Positions 1-9,391 are shown, numbered from the stretch's first letter. The stretch: 64,000 nucleotides of DNA from Arthrobacter sp. ISL-65 (GCF_018613795.1 NZ_JAGGPN010000063.1:1-64000), one strand, 5' to 3'. Translations and numbers: made by a program. Notes: a model not told the origin generated them from the sequence alone.

Positions 1-1188
1 GGCGTATCCGATGGCTTCATCAATGGTGCTGTAGCGGATGATGGGCAGGGCCGGGCCGAACTGTTCCTCGGCGACGAGCGGGTTGTCGTTGTCGATGTCC
101 GCGACGAGGGTGGTCGGGTAGAAGTAGCCTGGCTGGTCGGGGTCGGGGTTTCCGCCGAGCAGGATCCGGGCGCCGGAGTCGCGGGCGGCTTCGACGAGGT
201 TGGCGACGATGTCGTACTGGGCCTTGTTTTGCAGCGGGCCCAGGACGTTGTTCTCGTCCAGGCCGTTGCCCATCGGCATCGCGGCGGCCACGGCCGCGAG
301 CTCGGAACATACGGCCTCGTAGATGTCGTCGTGGACGTAGAGGCGCTTGAGGGCGGCGCAGGTCTGGCCGGTGTTGAGGAAGGCGCCCCAGAACAGGCCT
401 TCGGCGATGGCTTTGGGGTCGGCGTCGGGCAGGACGATGCCGGCGTCGTTGCCGCCGAGTTCGAGGGTGAGGCGTTTGACGGTGTCGGCGGAGGATTTGA
501 TGATTGCTTTGCCGGCGGCGGTGGAGCCGGTGAACATGACCTTGCCGACGGCGGGGTGTTCGGCGAGGCGGGCGCCGACTTCGCGGTCGCCGGAGATGAC
601 GGACAGGACGCCGTCGGGGAGTTCTTCGTTGAGGACCTTGATCAGGGCCAGGACGGAGAGCGGGGTCATTTTTGAGGGTTTGACGACGGCGGTGTTGCCC
701 ATGCGCAGGGCGGGGGCGATCTGCCAGATGGTGATCATCATGGGCCAGTTCCAGGGGCCGATGGCGCCGACGACGCCGATGGGCTTGTAGTGCAGTTCGG
801 CGTAGGTTTCGCCGTCGTCGACGACCACTTCGGGTTTGAGTTCGGTGGCGGCGGTGGCGCGGAGCCAGGCGGCGCAGGCGCCGACCTCGAAGCGGGCGTT
901 GGGGCCGTTGAGGGGTTTGCCCTGCTCGCGGGAGAGCAGCTGGGCGAGTTCCTCGGCGGAGCGTTCGACGGCGTCGGCTGCCTTGAGCAGCGCGGCGGAC
1001 CGGGCGTCGTGGCCCAGCGCAGCCCAGGCCGGCTGGGCTGCGACGGCCGCAGCGACGGCGGTTTCGAGGTCCTCAACGGTGTGGACCGGCGCCTCGCCGA
1101 CGACGCCGCCGGTGGCGGGGTCGAAAATGGTCCGGGTCTCGCCGGAACCGGGGGCGATGGATGCGAGGAGGGCATCGTAGGTTTCCAA
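1..1188 (-). CDS. NAD(P)-dependent aldehyde dehydrogenase (C-terminus cut by window edge)
   Basis: Oxidises an aldehyde to its acid in the cytoplasm. 396 codons are visible and the reading frame runs off the left edge. The catalytic pair is present: Glu243 in ELGGND and Cys277 in GQTCA, 34 residues apart as usual for the family. A TTG start at 1188 is chosen because GTGGAG lies six bases upstream; an in-frame GTG at 1200 has no such site. It is the last visible gene of the homoprotocatechuate operon, so arylacetaldehydes or a pathway semialdehyde are likely substrates. That is inference from context; the sequence does not fix the substrate. Confidence 0.9.
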   Translation of the reverse strand, partial: METYDALLASIAPGSGETRTIFDPATGGVVGEAPVHTVEDLETAVAAAVAAQPAWAALGHDARSAALLKAADAVERSAEELAQLLSREQGKPLNGPNARFEVGACAAWLRATAATELKPEVVVDDGETYAELHYKPIGVVGAIGPWNWPMMITIWQIAPALRMGNTAVVKPSKMTPLSVLALIKVLNEELPDGVLSVISGDREVGARLAEHPAVGKVMFTGSTAAGKAIIKSSADTVKRLTLELGGNDAGIVLPDADPKAIAEGLFWGAFLNTGQTCAALKRLYVHDDIYEAVCSELAAVAAAMPMGNGLDENNVLGPLQNKAQYDIVANLVEAARDSGARILLGGNPDPDQPGYFYPTTLVADIDNDNPLVAEEQFGPALPIIRYSTIDEAIGYA

Positions 1189-1317
1189 GAGGTACTCCAC
1201 TTCGAGTAGGAAAGTGCGCTCAGCCGGGCGGCGAGGCGGGCATACCTAAGTGTTGTCCGTCCGCAGGGTCGCTGGCTTGTCTTTGGGTGCAGAACCCTTG
1301 ACTTGGGGCGAACGACT

Positions 1318-1356
1318 GCTGGCCGGAGCGAACCACAAGTGTTGGCTCCGGCCAGC
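1318..1356 (-). terminator. Stem-loop downstream of the MHS transporter
   Basis: Perfect 12-bp arms (1318-1329 and 1345-1356) with a 15-nt loop lie 22 bases after the transporter stop. No T-run follows on the minus strand. It may be a weak terminator or a processing hairpin that lowers expression of the downstream aldehyde dehydrogenase. Confidence 0.45.
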
Positions 1357-1377
1357 CGTAAGTGCTGGTGTGCAGGT

Positions 1378-2823
1378 CTAGACGTTGGCGGATGCCTTGG
1401 CGGTGTCAGCCGAAGCCCGGCGCCGGTCGAAGATGGTGGCGCCGACCTCCTGCTCCGCCTGGTTGTTGATGCCCAGGTCGATGCCTTTGCGTTCCCGGAT
1501 CACCAGGACCGCGGCCGTTGATACGAGGGCCACGATGAGCAGGTAGACGGATACCGAGGCTGTTGTTCCGGTGGCCTGGACCAGGGCGGTGGCGATCATC
1601 GGAGCAAATGCGCCGCCGATGATGGCACCGAGCGCGTAGGAGATTGCGACGCCGGAGAACCTGATGGAGGCGGGAAACAGCTCGCTGTAGAGGGCTGCCT
1701 GCGGGCCGTAGGTCAGGCCGAGCCCGACGGTGAACAGCGCAAGGCCAAGGAACAGCGCCCAGATGTTCCCGGTGTTCACCAGCCAGAACAGCGGGAACAC
1801 AGTCAGGATGAGGCAGGCATAGCCGATAAGGTACGTCTTCTTACGGCCAATGCTGTCCGCCAGGTAGCCGGAGATCAGCGTAAACATGAACCACAGGGCA
1901 GCGGAGCCGGTCACTGCGAGGAGCACTTCCGTGCGGTCCATGGCCAGTCCGGCGGGATTGGCGGCATAGCTGAGGATGTAGCCGCCGGTGGTCATGTAGC
2001 CCGCGGCGTTGTTGCCCGCGAAGACCAGCGCCGCGATGATGACCAGCAGCCAGTGCTTCTTGAAGAGTTCGACGATCGGAACGCGGGTCTGCTGCTTCTT
2101 CTGTGCGATCTCCTCGAAAACCGGGCTTTCCTCCACGCTGCGGCGGACAATGAAGCCGACGACGATCAGGACGAAGCTGAGCAGGAACGGAATGCGCCAG
2201 CCCCACTGCACAAAGGCTGCGCCGGGGGAGACCACGCCGGACATCAGGGCCAGGATGCCGGAGGCCAGCAGCATGCCCAGGGGAACGCCCAGCTGGGGGA
2301 AGGCACCGAACAGTCCCCGCTTGCCGCGGGGTGCATGCTCGACCGCCATCAGGACGGCGCCGCCCCATTCGCCGCCGGCCGAAATGCCCTGCAGGATGCG
2401 CAGGAGCAGCAGCAGGATGGGTGCCACAACGCCTGCCGTCTCGAAGGTCGGCAGCACGCCGATGAGGGTGGTGGCAGCCCCCATCATGATCAGCGTGATG
2501 ACCAGCATGGCACGGCGGCCCAGCCGGTCCCCGAAGTGTCCGGCCAGGAAGGCACCTAGCGGACGGAACAGGAAGCTGAGTCCCACCGAGGCGAAGGAAA
2601 TCAGGATGCCGATGTCGTTGCCGGCGGGTTCGAAGAACAGTTTCGCGAAGACCAGGCCCGCGGCGTTGGCGTAGATGAAGAAGTCGTACCACTCGACGGT
2701 GGTTCCGATGATGGTGGCAAACGCTACACGGCGGTTATCCCTTGCCGAGCTGCGCTGCCCGTGCTGGACAGTACTCAATGTTTTTCCTTGCTGTGTGGAC
2801 ACGTCATTGTGTGAATATGTCAC
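1378..2823 (-). CDS. MFS transporter, metabolite:H+ symporter (MHS) type
   Basis: Twelve-helix proton symporter of the shikimate / alpha-ketoglutarate permease type. The N-terminal GTTVEWYDFFIYA motif, the loop GRRAMLV and GRKKTYL between the halves are typical of the MHS subfamily. Given the operon it probably imports an aromatic acid such as 4-hydroxyphenylacetate or homoprotocatechuate (inference). The start is unsure. GTG at 2823 gives 481 residues but has no ribosome binding site, whereas TTG at 2778 is preceded by AAGGA at six bases and would give 466 residues. It lies 20 bases downstream of the semialdehyde dehydrogenase gene, so the two are probably cotranscribed. Confidence 0.9.
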   Translation of the reverse strand: MTYSHNDVSTQQGKTLSTVQHGQRSSARDNRRVAFATIIGTTVEWYDFFIYANAAGLVFAKLFFEPAGNDIGILISFASVGLSFLFRPLGAFLAGHFGDRLGRRAMLVITLIMMGAATTLIGVLPTFETAGVVAPILLLLLRILQGISAGGEWGGAVLMAVEHAPRGKRGLFGAFPQLGVPLGMLLASGILALMSGVVSPGAAFVQWGWRIPFLLSFVLIVVGFIVRRSVEESPVFEEIAQKKQQTRVPIVELFKKHWLLVIIAALVFAGNNAAGYMTTGGYILSYAANPAGLAMDRTEVLLAVTGSAALWFMFTLISGYLADSIGRKKTYLIGYACLILTVFPLFWLVNTGNIWALFLGLALFTVGLGLTYGPQAALYSELFPASIRFSGVAISYALGAIIGGAFAPMIATALVQATGTTASVSVYLLIVALVSTAAVLVIRERKGIDLGINNQAEQEVGATIFDRRRASADTAKASANV

Positions 2824-2843
2824 TGCGTGGGTACGCCGCTGTT

Positions 2844-4364
2844 TCAGTTGGCGTAGGGGTCGGCGATGCCGATGTATTGGGTGGTGGTGTACTCGGCGAT
2901 GCCTTCGGAGCCGCCTTCGCGGCCGAGGCCGGATTGCTTGACGCCGCCGAAGGGTGCTGCGGCGTTGGAGATGACGCCGGCGTTGAAGCCGACCATGCCG
3001 AATTCGATCTGTTCGGCCACCCGCAGGAGGCGGTTGAAGTCGCGGCTGTAGAGGTAGGAGGCCAGACCGTATTCGCTGGCGTTGGCCAGGCGGATGGCGT
3101 CCTCTTCCGTGGTGAAGGTGGTGACGGGGGCGACGGGTCCGAAGATTTCCTGGCGGAGGATCTCGGCGTCGTTGGGGACGTTGCCCAGCACGGTGGGCTG
3201 GTAGAAGTAGCCGGCACCGTCAACCGGGGCGCCGCCGGTGATGGCGGTGGCTCCGGCGTCGACGGCGGCGCTCACCAAAGCGTGCACGTCGCTGCGGGCG
3301 CCGGCGTCGATGAGGGGGCCCACCTGGGTGGTGGGTTCGGTGCCGCGGCCGGTGGCCAGGGCGCCCATGGCGGCGGCGAACTTGGCGGTGAACTCGGCGG
3401 CGACGGACTCCTGCACCAGGAACCGGTTCGCGGCGGTGCAGGCTTCACCCATGTTCCGCATCTTGGCGGCCATGGCCCCTTCCACGGCCTTGTCCAGGTC
3501 GGCGTCCTCGAACACGATGAACGGTGCGTTGCCGCCGAGTTCCATGGAAGTGCGCAGGACGTTCTGGGCGGCGTCAGCCATCAGGCGCTTGCCCACAGGG
3601 GTGGAGCCGGTGAAGGAGACCTTGCGAAGGCGCGGGTCGGCCAGCAGCGGGCCCGAGATCCCGGAGGCGGAAGAGGAGGAGACCACGTTGAGGACTCCGG
3701 CGGGCAGGCCGGCGTCGAGCATGGTCTGCGCGAACAGCTGCGCGGTGAGCGGGGTGAGCTTGGCTGGCTTGAGGACCATGGTGCAGCCAGCGGCGATGGC
3801 GGGCGCGACCTTGCGGGTGGCCATGGCCAGCGGGAAGTTCCACGGGGTGATGAGCAGGCATGGGCCGACCGGCTTGTGCTGGACGAGGATCTTATTCTTG
3901 CCCTCGGGCGTGGTGAGATAGCGGCCGTAATCACGGACCGTTTCCTCGGAGAACCAGCGCAGGAACTCGGCGCCGTAGGTGACCTCGCCGCGGGCTTCGG
4001 CCAGGGGCTTGCCCATTTCCAGGGTCATCAGCAGTGCGAAGTCCTCGGCGCGTTCGGTAACCAGGTCGAAGGCGCGGCGCAGAATCTCGGCCCGGACCCG
4101 CGGCGCCGTCCGCGCCCAGGAGGCCTGGACCGCATCGGCCGCGTCAAGTGCGGCGAGGGCATCCTCGCTGGTGGCCGAGGCCAGGGTGGCGAGTACCTCC
4201 CCGGTGGCGGGGTCGTGAACGTCGAACGTGCCGCCGTCGGACGCGTCCCGCCACTGGCCGTTGATGAGCAGGCCGGTGGGCACGGACGCGAGAAGGGCGG
4301 CCTCACGTTCGGGAGAGACGGAGGCCGGCGAGATGGCAGGGGAGAGTACGGGCGAAGTGGTCAT
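2844..4364 (-). CDS. gabD: Succinate-semialdehyde dehydrogenase-type aldehyde dehydrogenase
   Basis: 506 residues, full length for the family. Catalytic residues are Glu275 in MELGGN and Cys309 in GEACT; ITPWNFP and the C-terminal PFGGVKQSGLGREG are GabD-like. ATG at 4364 is chosen because GAGGAG precedes it; the longer open frame upstream only covers intergenic repeats. HpaI yields pyruvate and succinate semialdehyde, so this enzyme most likely finishes the pathway by making succinate. The exact substrate is inferred from the operon; a phenylacetaldehyde-type role is the main alternative. Confidence 0.9.
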   Translation of the reverse strand: MTTSPVLSPAISPASVSPEREAALLASVPTGLLINGQWRDASDGGTFDVHDPATGEVLATLASATSEDALAALDAADAVQASWARTAPRVRAEILRRAFDLVTERAEDFALLMTLEMGKPLAEARGEVTYGAEFLRWFSEETVRDYGRYLTTPEGKNKILVQHKPVGPCLLITPWNFPLAMATRKVAPAIAAGCTMVLKPAKLTPLTAQLFAQTMLDAGLPAGVLNVVSSSSASGISGPLLADPRLRKVSFTGSTPVGKRLMADAAQNVLRTSMELGGNAPFIVFEDADLDKAVEGAMAAKMRNMGEACTAANRFLVQESVAAEFTAKFAAAMGALATGRGTEPTTQVGPLIDAGARSDVHALVSAAVDAGATAITGGAPVDGAGYFYQPTVLGNVPNDAEILRQEIFGPVAPVTTFTTEEDAIRLANASEYGLASYLYSRDFNRLLRVAEQIEFGMVGFNAGVISNAAAPFGGVKQSGLGREGGSEGIAEYTTTQYIGIADPYAN

Positions 4365-4389
4365 GCGGGGGTCTCCTCGGGAAAAGTGT

Positions 4390-4454
4390 GGTTTCGACAG
4401 GCTCAACCAGCGGTTCGGGTCAGTAACTGGCCGGGGTTTCGACAGGCTCAACCA
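4390..4454. repeat. Two copies of a 20-bp dispersed-type repeat
   Basis: The 20-mer GGTTTCGACAGGCTCAACCA occurs at 4390-4409 and again at 4435-4454, in the gap between hpaI and the GabD-like gene. Each copy is an imperfect palindrome (GGTT...AACC). From memory, closely similar sequences are scattered between genes in many actinobacteria, so this looks like a REP-like extragenic element inserted within the operon. Confidence 0.75.
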
Positions 4455-4461
4455 CCGGGGG

Positions 4462-5265
4462 CTAGTAGCTGGAGGGGGTGCCGCCGTCGGCATGCTTTAC
4501 ATACTGCGCTGCGAGGGCTTCGGAGCCCCGGGCGAGGAGGGCGACGTCGGCGCCGACCAGGATGAAGTCAGCGCCGTTGGCGAGGTAATGCTCTGCGGTG
4601 GCGGGGTTGAAGGCGTTGACGCCCGCGGGTTTGCCCGCCGCTTTTGCGGCGGCGAGGCAGTGTTCGACGGCGGCGCGCACCTCGGGGTGTTCCTGCTGTC
4701 CCAGCAGCCCCATCGAGGCGGCGAGGTCGGAGGGGCCCACGAAGATGGCGTCCACGCCGTCGACCTTCAGGATGTCCTCCACGGCCTCAACCGCGGCCGT
4801 CGACTCGATCTGGACCGTGACGCTGACGGTGTCCGCGGCCCTGGCGAGGTAGTCCGGGACGCGGTTCCAGCGGGCCGCGCGGGCCAGCGCGGAACCGACC
4901 CCGCGCACCCCGTGCGGCGGGTAACGGGTAGCAGCCACCGCCGCTTCGGCCTCGGTAACGGAGTTGACCATGGGGACCAGCAGGTTCTGCACGCCGAGGT
5001 CCAGGTACTGCTTGATCAGAACCGTGTCGTTGACCGGCGGCCGGACCAGGGTGTGGACCGGGTAGCCGTGGATGGCCTGGAGCTGGGCGAGGATGGATTC
5101 GAGCCCGTTGGGGCTGTGTTCGGCGTCCATCAGGAGCCAGTCCAGGCCGGACCCGGCGCAGAGTTCGGCGATCAGCGGGCTGCCGGAACACACCCACATC
5201 CCCGCCAGCGGCCGGTCAGCAGCGGCAAGGGCGGACCGGAAGGTGTCTTCTATTCGAAGCGGCAT
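4462..5265 (-). CDS. hpaI: 4-hydroxy-2-oxoheptanedioate aldolase (HpaI/HpcH family)
   Basis: Class II pyruvate aldolase of 267 residues, the usual length. It cleaves 4-hydroxy-2-oxoheptanedioate to pyruvate and succinate semialdehyde with a divalent metal. The family blocks GLDWLLMDAEHSPN, the metal Glu in QIES and FVGPSDLAASMG are all visible. ATG at 5265 overlaps the end of hpaH by 16 bp and follows a GGGGAC site, which suggests translational coupling. The adjoining hydratase makes its substrate, so the assignment is firm. Confidence 0.95.
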   Translation of the reverse strand: MPLRIEDTFRSALAAADRPLAGMWVCSGSPLIAELCAGSGLDWLLMDAEHSPNGLESILAQLQAIHGYPVHTLVRPPVNDTVLIKQYLDLGVQNLLVPMVNSVTEAEAAVAATRYPPHGVRGVGSALARAARWNRVPDYLARAADTVSVTVQIESTAAVEAVEDILKVDGVDAIFVGPSDLAASMGLLGQQEHPEVRAAVEHCLAAAKAAGKPAGVNAFNPATAEHYLANGADFILVGADVALLARGSEALAAQYVKHADGGTPSSY

Positions 5266-6035
5266 GTGACAGTCCCCAAGGGTCCGTAGTCGGCGTGGAC
5301 GGTGTCGCCCTTGTACACCCAGAGGGGGCGGGTGAAGGAGCCGGCCAGGATGATGTCGCCGGCTTTCATGGCGTCCCCGTGCGCGGCGATCTTGTTGGCC
5401 AGCCAGTGCACTCCGTTGGCCGGGTGGTCCAGGACGCCGGCGGCCACGCCGGTTTCCTCCACGGCCTGGTTCTTGTAGAGGATGGCGGAGACCCAGCGGA
5501 GGTCGACGGCGTCCGGCTTTACCGGGCGGCCGCCGATCACCATGGCGCCCATGGCTGCGTTGTCGGAGATGGTGTCCACGATGGTCCGGCCCTCCATCTC
5601 GATCCTCGAATCCAGGATCTCGAGGGCCGGAACCACGTAGTCGGTGGCGTTCAGGACGTCGAAGATGGTGCAGCCCGGGCCCTTGAGCCCGTCCTTCAGG
5701 ACGAACGCCAGCTCCACCTCCACCCGCGGGTGGGTGTATTTGTCCCATTCCACCGAGCAGCCGGTTTCGAGGACCATGTCATCGAAGATGGCGCCGTAGT
5801 CCGGTTCGGTGATGCCGGTGGCCGCCTGCATTGCCTTGGACGTGAGGCCGATCTTGCGCCCCACCAGGGTCCGGCCGGCGTCCTCGTTGCGGCGGCGCCA
5901 CAACTGTTGCACGGCGTAGGAGTCCTCCACCGTCATGTCCGGGTAGCGGGCAGTCAGGCGGGGTATCGGGGTGCGGGTCCGGCCGGCTTCCACCAGCTCG
6001 TCCGCGATGGCCTCAATGGTCTTGGCATCCAGCAT
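5250..6035 (-). CDS. hpaH: 2-oxo-hept-3-ene-1,7-dioate hydratase
   Basis: 261 residues, the standard size for HpaH/MhpD-type hydratases of the fumarylacetoacetase superfamily. It adds water to 2-oxohept-3-enedioate to give the HpaI substrate. Visible landmarks are GRKIGLTSKAMQ near residue 60, the acidic metal site in HPRVEVELAFVL, and the C-terminal GDIILAGSFTRPLWV. It begins two bases after the stop of hpaD and overlaps hpaI, so the three genes form a tight block. Confidence 0.95.
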   Translation of the reverse strand: MLDAKTIEAIADELVEAGRTRTPIPRLTARYPDMTVEDSYAVQQLWRRRNEDAGRTLVGRKIGLTSKAMQAATGITEPDYGAIFDDMVLETGCSVEWDKYTHPRVEVELAFVLKDGLKGPGCTIFDVLNATDYVVPALEILDSRIEMEGRTIVDTISDNAAMGAMVIGGRPVKPDAVDLRWVSAILYKNQAVEETGVAAGVLDHPANGVHWLANKIAAHGDAMKAGDIILAGSFTRPLWVYKGDTVHADYGPLGTVTCRFE

Positions 6036-6037
6036 GG

Positions 6038-7120
6038 CTACAGCTGCGCTCCCAGCTTGAAGCCCTCGTGTTCATCAACGGAGCCCGGCTTGCGGGTGTA
6101 GGAGAAGCCGTCGGCGCCAACGGTGACGGCCATTTCGGAGGCGTCGGTGCGCTCGATGACGGGCTGCGGGTTGCCGTCGAGGTCCAGGACCAGGGAGGCC
6201 TCGGTGTACCAGGACGGGACCACGGGGTTGCCCCACCAGTCGCGGCGCTGGTTGTCGTGGACGTCCCAGGTGACGGTGGGGTTGTCCGGGTCGCCGGTGT
6301 AGTAGTCCTGGGTGTAGATCTCGATGCGGTGGCCGTCCGGGTCCAGGATGTAGAGGTAGAAGGCGTTGGACACGCCGTGGCGGCCGGGGCCGCGTTCGAT
6401 TCGGTCGCTGATGCGCAGGGCGCCCATCTTGTCGCAGATCTGGATGATGTTGTGCTTCTCGTGCGTGGCGAAGGCGACGTGGTGCATGCGCGGGCCGTTG
6501 CCGCCGGTGAGGGCAGTGTCGTGGACGGTCTGCTTGCGGTGCATCCACGCGGCGTACGTGACGCCATCGGAATCCTTGATGTCCTCGGAAACGCGGAAGC
6601 CTAGGTCCTCCAGGTAAGCACGGCCGCGGGGAACGTCCGGGGTGACCTGGTTGAAGTGGTCCAGGCGGACCAGTTCACCGGCGGAGTAGAGGTCGTAGCG
6701 CTGGGTGAGGCGCTCCACGTGCTCCACGTCGTAGAAGAACTCGTACGGGAAGCCCAACGGATCCTCGACGCGGACGGAGTCACCGATGCCCTTGGTGAAG
6801 CCTTCCTTGCGGCGCTCGGTGCGGCAGCCCAGCTCCTTGTAGTAGGCCTCGGCGGCGTCCACCTCGGCAGGGGACTTCACCCGGTAGGAGAAGGCGGCCA
6901 CGGCGGCGATGGGTCCCTTGCGGAGCACCAGGTTGTGGTGGATGAACTCCTCCAGGGGACGCAGGTAGATGTTGTTCTCATCTTCCTCAGTGACGTGCAG
7001 GCCCAGGACGTCGACATAGAACTCGCGCGACTTGGCGAGGTCCGTGACCACGATTTCCATGTAGGCGCAGCGAACGATATCCGGTGCCGGGACGGTGGGG
7101 GTGGGGACGAAGTTGGTCAT
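6038..7120 (-). CDS. hpaD: Homoprotocatechuate (3,4-dihydroxyphenylacetate) 2,3-dioxygenase
   Basis: Type I extradiol ring-cleavage dioxygenase (vicinal-oxygen-chelate fold) that opens 3,4-dihydroxyphenylacetate next to the hydroxyls. 360 residues. The metal ligands of the studied enzymes fall at identical numbers: His155, His214 and Glu267, with the second-sphere His200 and Tyr257. The sequence closely resembles Brevibacterium fuscum HPCD (iron) and Arthrobacter globiformis MndD (manganese). Which metal this one uses cannot be read from the ligands, which are shared by both. ATG at 7120 is the family start. Confidence 0.97.
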   Translation of the reverse strand: MTNFVPTPTVPAPDIVRCAYMEIVVTDLAKSREFYVDVLGLHVTEEDENNIYLRPLEEFIHHNLVLRKGPIAAVAAFSYRVKSPAEVDAAEAYYKELGCRTERRKEGFTKGIGDSVRVEDPLGFPYEFFYDVEHVERLTQRYDLYSAGELVRLDHFNQVTPDVPRGRAYLEDLGFRVSEDIKDSDGVTYAAWMHRKQTVHDTALTGGNGPRMHHVAFATHEKHNIIQICDKMGALRISDRIERGPGRHGVSNAFYLYILDPDGHRIEIYTQDYYTGDPDNPTVTWDVHDNQRRDWWGNPVVPSWYTEASLVLDLDGNPQPVIERTDASEMAVTVGADGFSYTRKPGSVDEHEGFKLGAQL

Positions 7121-7158
7121 GGTGTGCTCTCTTCTTTGAAAGGGGTCAGTAAGCGCTG

Positions 7159-8676
7159 TTAGGCGCCGAATTTGGGGGTGTGGACGGAGCCGAGCGTGAT
7201 GTGCACGGCCTGCTGGGCGGTGTAGAAGTCGATGGAGCGGTAGCCGCCCTCGTGGCCCAGGCCGGAGGCCTTGACGCCGCCGAATGGGGTGCGTAGGTCG
7301 CGGACGTTGTGGCTGTTCAGCCACACCATGCCGGCTTCGACGTTCTGCGAGAAGTTGTGTGCGCGGGTCAGGTTCTGGGTCCAGATGTAGGCCGCCAGGC
7401 CGTACCTGGTGTTGTTCGCCAGGGCGAGGGCCTCGTCGTCGTTCTCAAACGGGGTAATGGCGACGACCGGGCCGAAGATTTCCTCCTGGAAGATCCGGGC
7501 GTCCGGGGCGACGTCGGCGAACACGGTGGGGGCGATGTAGTTGCCCTCCGGCAGGCCTTCAGGCCGTCCGCCGCCAGCCAGCAGCCGGCCTTCGGACTTG
7601 CCGATCTCCACGTAGGAGGCCACCTTCTCGTAGTGCTCGGGGTGGACCAGGGCGCCCACCTGGGTCTTGGGATCGTGCGGGTCGCCGACCACGATGTTCT
7701 TGGCGCGGGCGGCGTACTTTTCGCAGAACTCGTCGTAGATGGCGCGTTCCACCAGGATGCGGGAGCCGGCGGTGCAGCGTTCGCCGTTGAGGGAGAACAC
7801 ACCGAACAGGGCGGAGTCGATCGCGGCGTCCAGGTCGGCGTCGGCGAAGATGACGCAGGGGGACTTGCCGCCGAGCTCCATGGAGAGGCCCTTGAGGTTG
7901 GCGGCGGCGTTGCGGAAGATGGTCTGGCCCGTGGTGGTCTCGCCGGTGAAGGAAATCAGCGGAACCTCCGGGTGCTTGACCAGGGCGTCGCCGGCTTCCT
8001 CGCCGAGGCCGTTGACCAAGTTGAACACGCCGTCGGGCAGGCCGGCGTCCTTGAAGATCTGTGCCCACAGCGAGGCGGAGAGTGGGGTGAACTCGGCGGG
8101 CTTGAGGACCACGGTGTTGCCGGTGGCCAGGGCCGGGGCGAGCTTCCAGGACTCCAGCATGAACGGGGTGTTCCACGGGGTGATGAGCCCGGCGACGCCG
8201 ATCGGCTTGCGGTTCACGTAGTTGATCTGTGAGCCCGGGACCTTCATGGCGTCGTCGAACTGGGCCACGATCAGGTCCGCGAAGAAGCGGAAGTTCTCCG
8301 CCGCACGAAGCGCCTGGCCCTTGGCCTGGGTGATGGGCAGGCCGGTGTCGAACGTTTCGAGCTCGGCGAGGCGACTTTCCTGGGCTTCGACGGCGTCGGC
8401 GATCTTGTTCAGGATGCGGGCGCGCTCGCGGGGCTTCATCTTGGGCCACGGGCCGCTGACGAACGCTTCGCGGGCTGCGGCGACGGCGAGGTCGATGTCT
8501 TCCTTCTGGCCGGCCGCGGCGGTGGCGTAGTTCTGGTTGGACACCGGGTCCAGGACATCGAAGGTCGCCCCGCCCACGGAATCAACGAACTTGCCGTTGA
8601 TGTAGTGCTGGATGTGGGTGGGGAGGTTTTCGGGAACGTAGTGCTTTGCTGCTGTTTCTACAGGGGTCGTCATCAT
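7159..8676 (-). CDS. hpaE: 5-carboxymethyl-2-hydroxymuconate semialdehyde dehydrogenase
   Basis: 505-residue NAD-dependent aldehyde dehydrogenase that oxidises the ring-cleavage product of HpaD. Glu267 in MELGGKS and Cys301 in GERCTAGSR are the catalytic residues, 34 apart; the end HNVRDLRTPFGGVKASGLG is typical of HpaE. It lies 38 bp upstream of hpaD. ATG at 8676 is followed by a second ATG, so the first residue may be one codon later. The neighbours make this assignment secure. Confidence 0.95.
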   Translation of the reverse strand: MMTTPVETAAKHYVPENLPTHIQHYINGKFVDSVGGATFDVLDPVSNQNYATAAAGQKEDIDLAVAAAREAFVSGPWPKMKPRERARILNKIADAVEAQESRLAELETFDTGLPITQAKGQALRAAENFRFFADLIVAQFDDAMKVPGSQINYVNRKPIGVAGLITPWNTPFMLESWKLAPALATGNTVVLKPAEFTPLSASLWAQIFKDAGLPDGVFNLVNGLGEEAGDALVKHPEVPLISFTGETTTGQTIFRNAAANLKGLSMELGGKSPCVIFADADLDAAIDSALFGVFSLNGERCTAGSRILVERAIYDEFCEKYAARAKNIVVGDPHDPKTQVGALVHPEHYEKVASYVEIGKSEGRLLAGGGRPEGLPEGNYIAPTVFADVAPDARIFQEEIFGPVVAITPFENDDEALALANNTRYGLAAYIWTQNLTRAHNFSQNVEAGMVWLNSHNVRDLRTPFGGVKASGLGHEGGYRSIDFYTAQQAVHITLGSVHTPKFGA

Positions 8677-8683
8677 CGAGGTC

Positions 8684-9391
8684 CTAACTGTGGTCTTTGA
8701 GGTTGGTTTGGGAGAGGTATGCGTCCAGGGTGGCGCTGCGGTGGAGTCGTGCTGCTTTTTCGATGGTGTCAGCGTCGGCCCCGGATTCTATGAGCCGGAG
8801 CAGGGCCTCGTGTTCGTCCACGGACTGGTGGGCCCGGCCGGGAACAAAGCGGAACGTTGAGGACCGCAGTGATGCCAGCCGGTTCCAGCCGCGGTGGACC
8901 AGATCCAGGATGTGCGGGTTGGGGCAGTGTTCGAACAGGACGCTGTGGAAGTCCTGGTTGAGCCGGGTGAAGCGGACGGGGTCGAAGTGCTGCAGGCAGT
9001 CGCGCATCTCGGCGTTCACGGCGCGGGCCCGGGCAATGTCCGCTTCGCCGACAAGCGGTGCGGACAAGGCGGTTGCGGCACCTTCCACGATGCTCAGCGT
9101 CTGCATCGTGTAGAGGTACTCGGTGGGGTCGATGCCCGCCACGGTGGCCCCGACGTTGCGCTCGAACTTCACCAGGCCTTCGGCCTCGAGCCGGCGGATC
9201 GCTTCGCGGACCGGGACCACGCTGAATCCGAGGTCCTTGGCGATGGCGGCCAGGACCAGCCGGTAGCCGGGTGTGTAGGTGCCCTCCACGATCCGTGCCT
9301 TGATGGCCTGGTAGGCCTGCTCGGACTTGCTGCCGGCGGTGCTGTCAGCGATGCTGGCGGCGACAACGGAGGCGGTGGCCGTTTCAGTCAT
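8684..9391 (-). CDS. GntR-family regulator (FCD subfamily) of the hpa operon
   Basis: 235 residues: an N-terminal winged helix-turn-helix (about residues 25-90, with LGFSVVPVREAIRRLEAEGL) and an all-alpha FCD effector domain. FCD regulators commonly sense organic or aromatic acids and repress their own operons. ATG at 9391 overlaps the end of the FAH-RraA gene by 8 bp, so the regulator is probably translated from the operon it controls. A palindrome-rich site at 10869-10892 is a candidate operator (inference). Confidence 0.9.
   Translation of the reverse strand: MTETATASVVAASIADSTAGSKSEQAYQAIKARIVEGTYTPGYRLVLAAIAKDLGFSVVPVREAIRRLEAEGLVKFERNVGATVAGIDPTEYLYTMQTLSIVEGAATALSAPLVGEADIARARAVNAEMRDCLQHFDPVRFTRLNQDFHSVLFEHCPNPHILDLVHRGWNRLASLRSSTFRFVPGRAHQSVDEHEALLRLIESGADADTIEKAARLHRSATLDAYLSQTNLKDHS

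Noticed and set aside
4364-4493. Upstream in-frame extension of the GabD-like protein
   Set aside because: It translates the two 20-bp repeats (WLSLSKP twice), and a good ribosome site marks ATG 4364.
2742-4565. 607-codon open frame on the plus strand
   Set aside because: It is antisense to the GabD-like gene, Gly/Asp/Val-rich without any domain, and results from high third-position GC.
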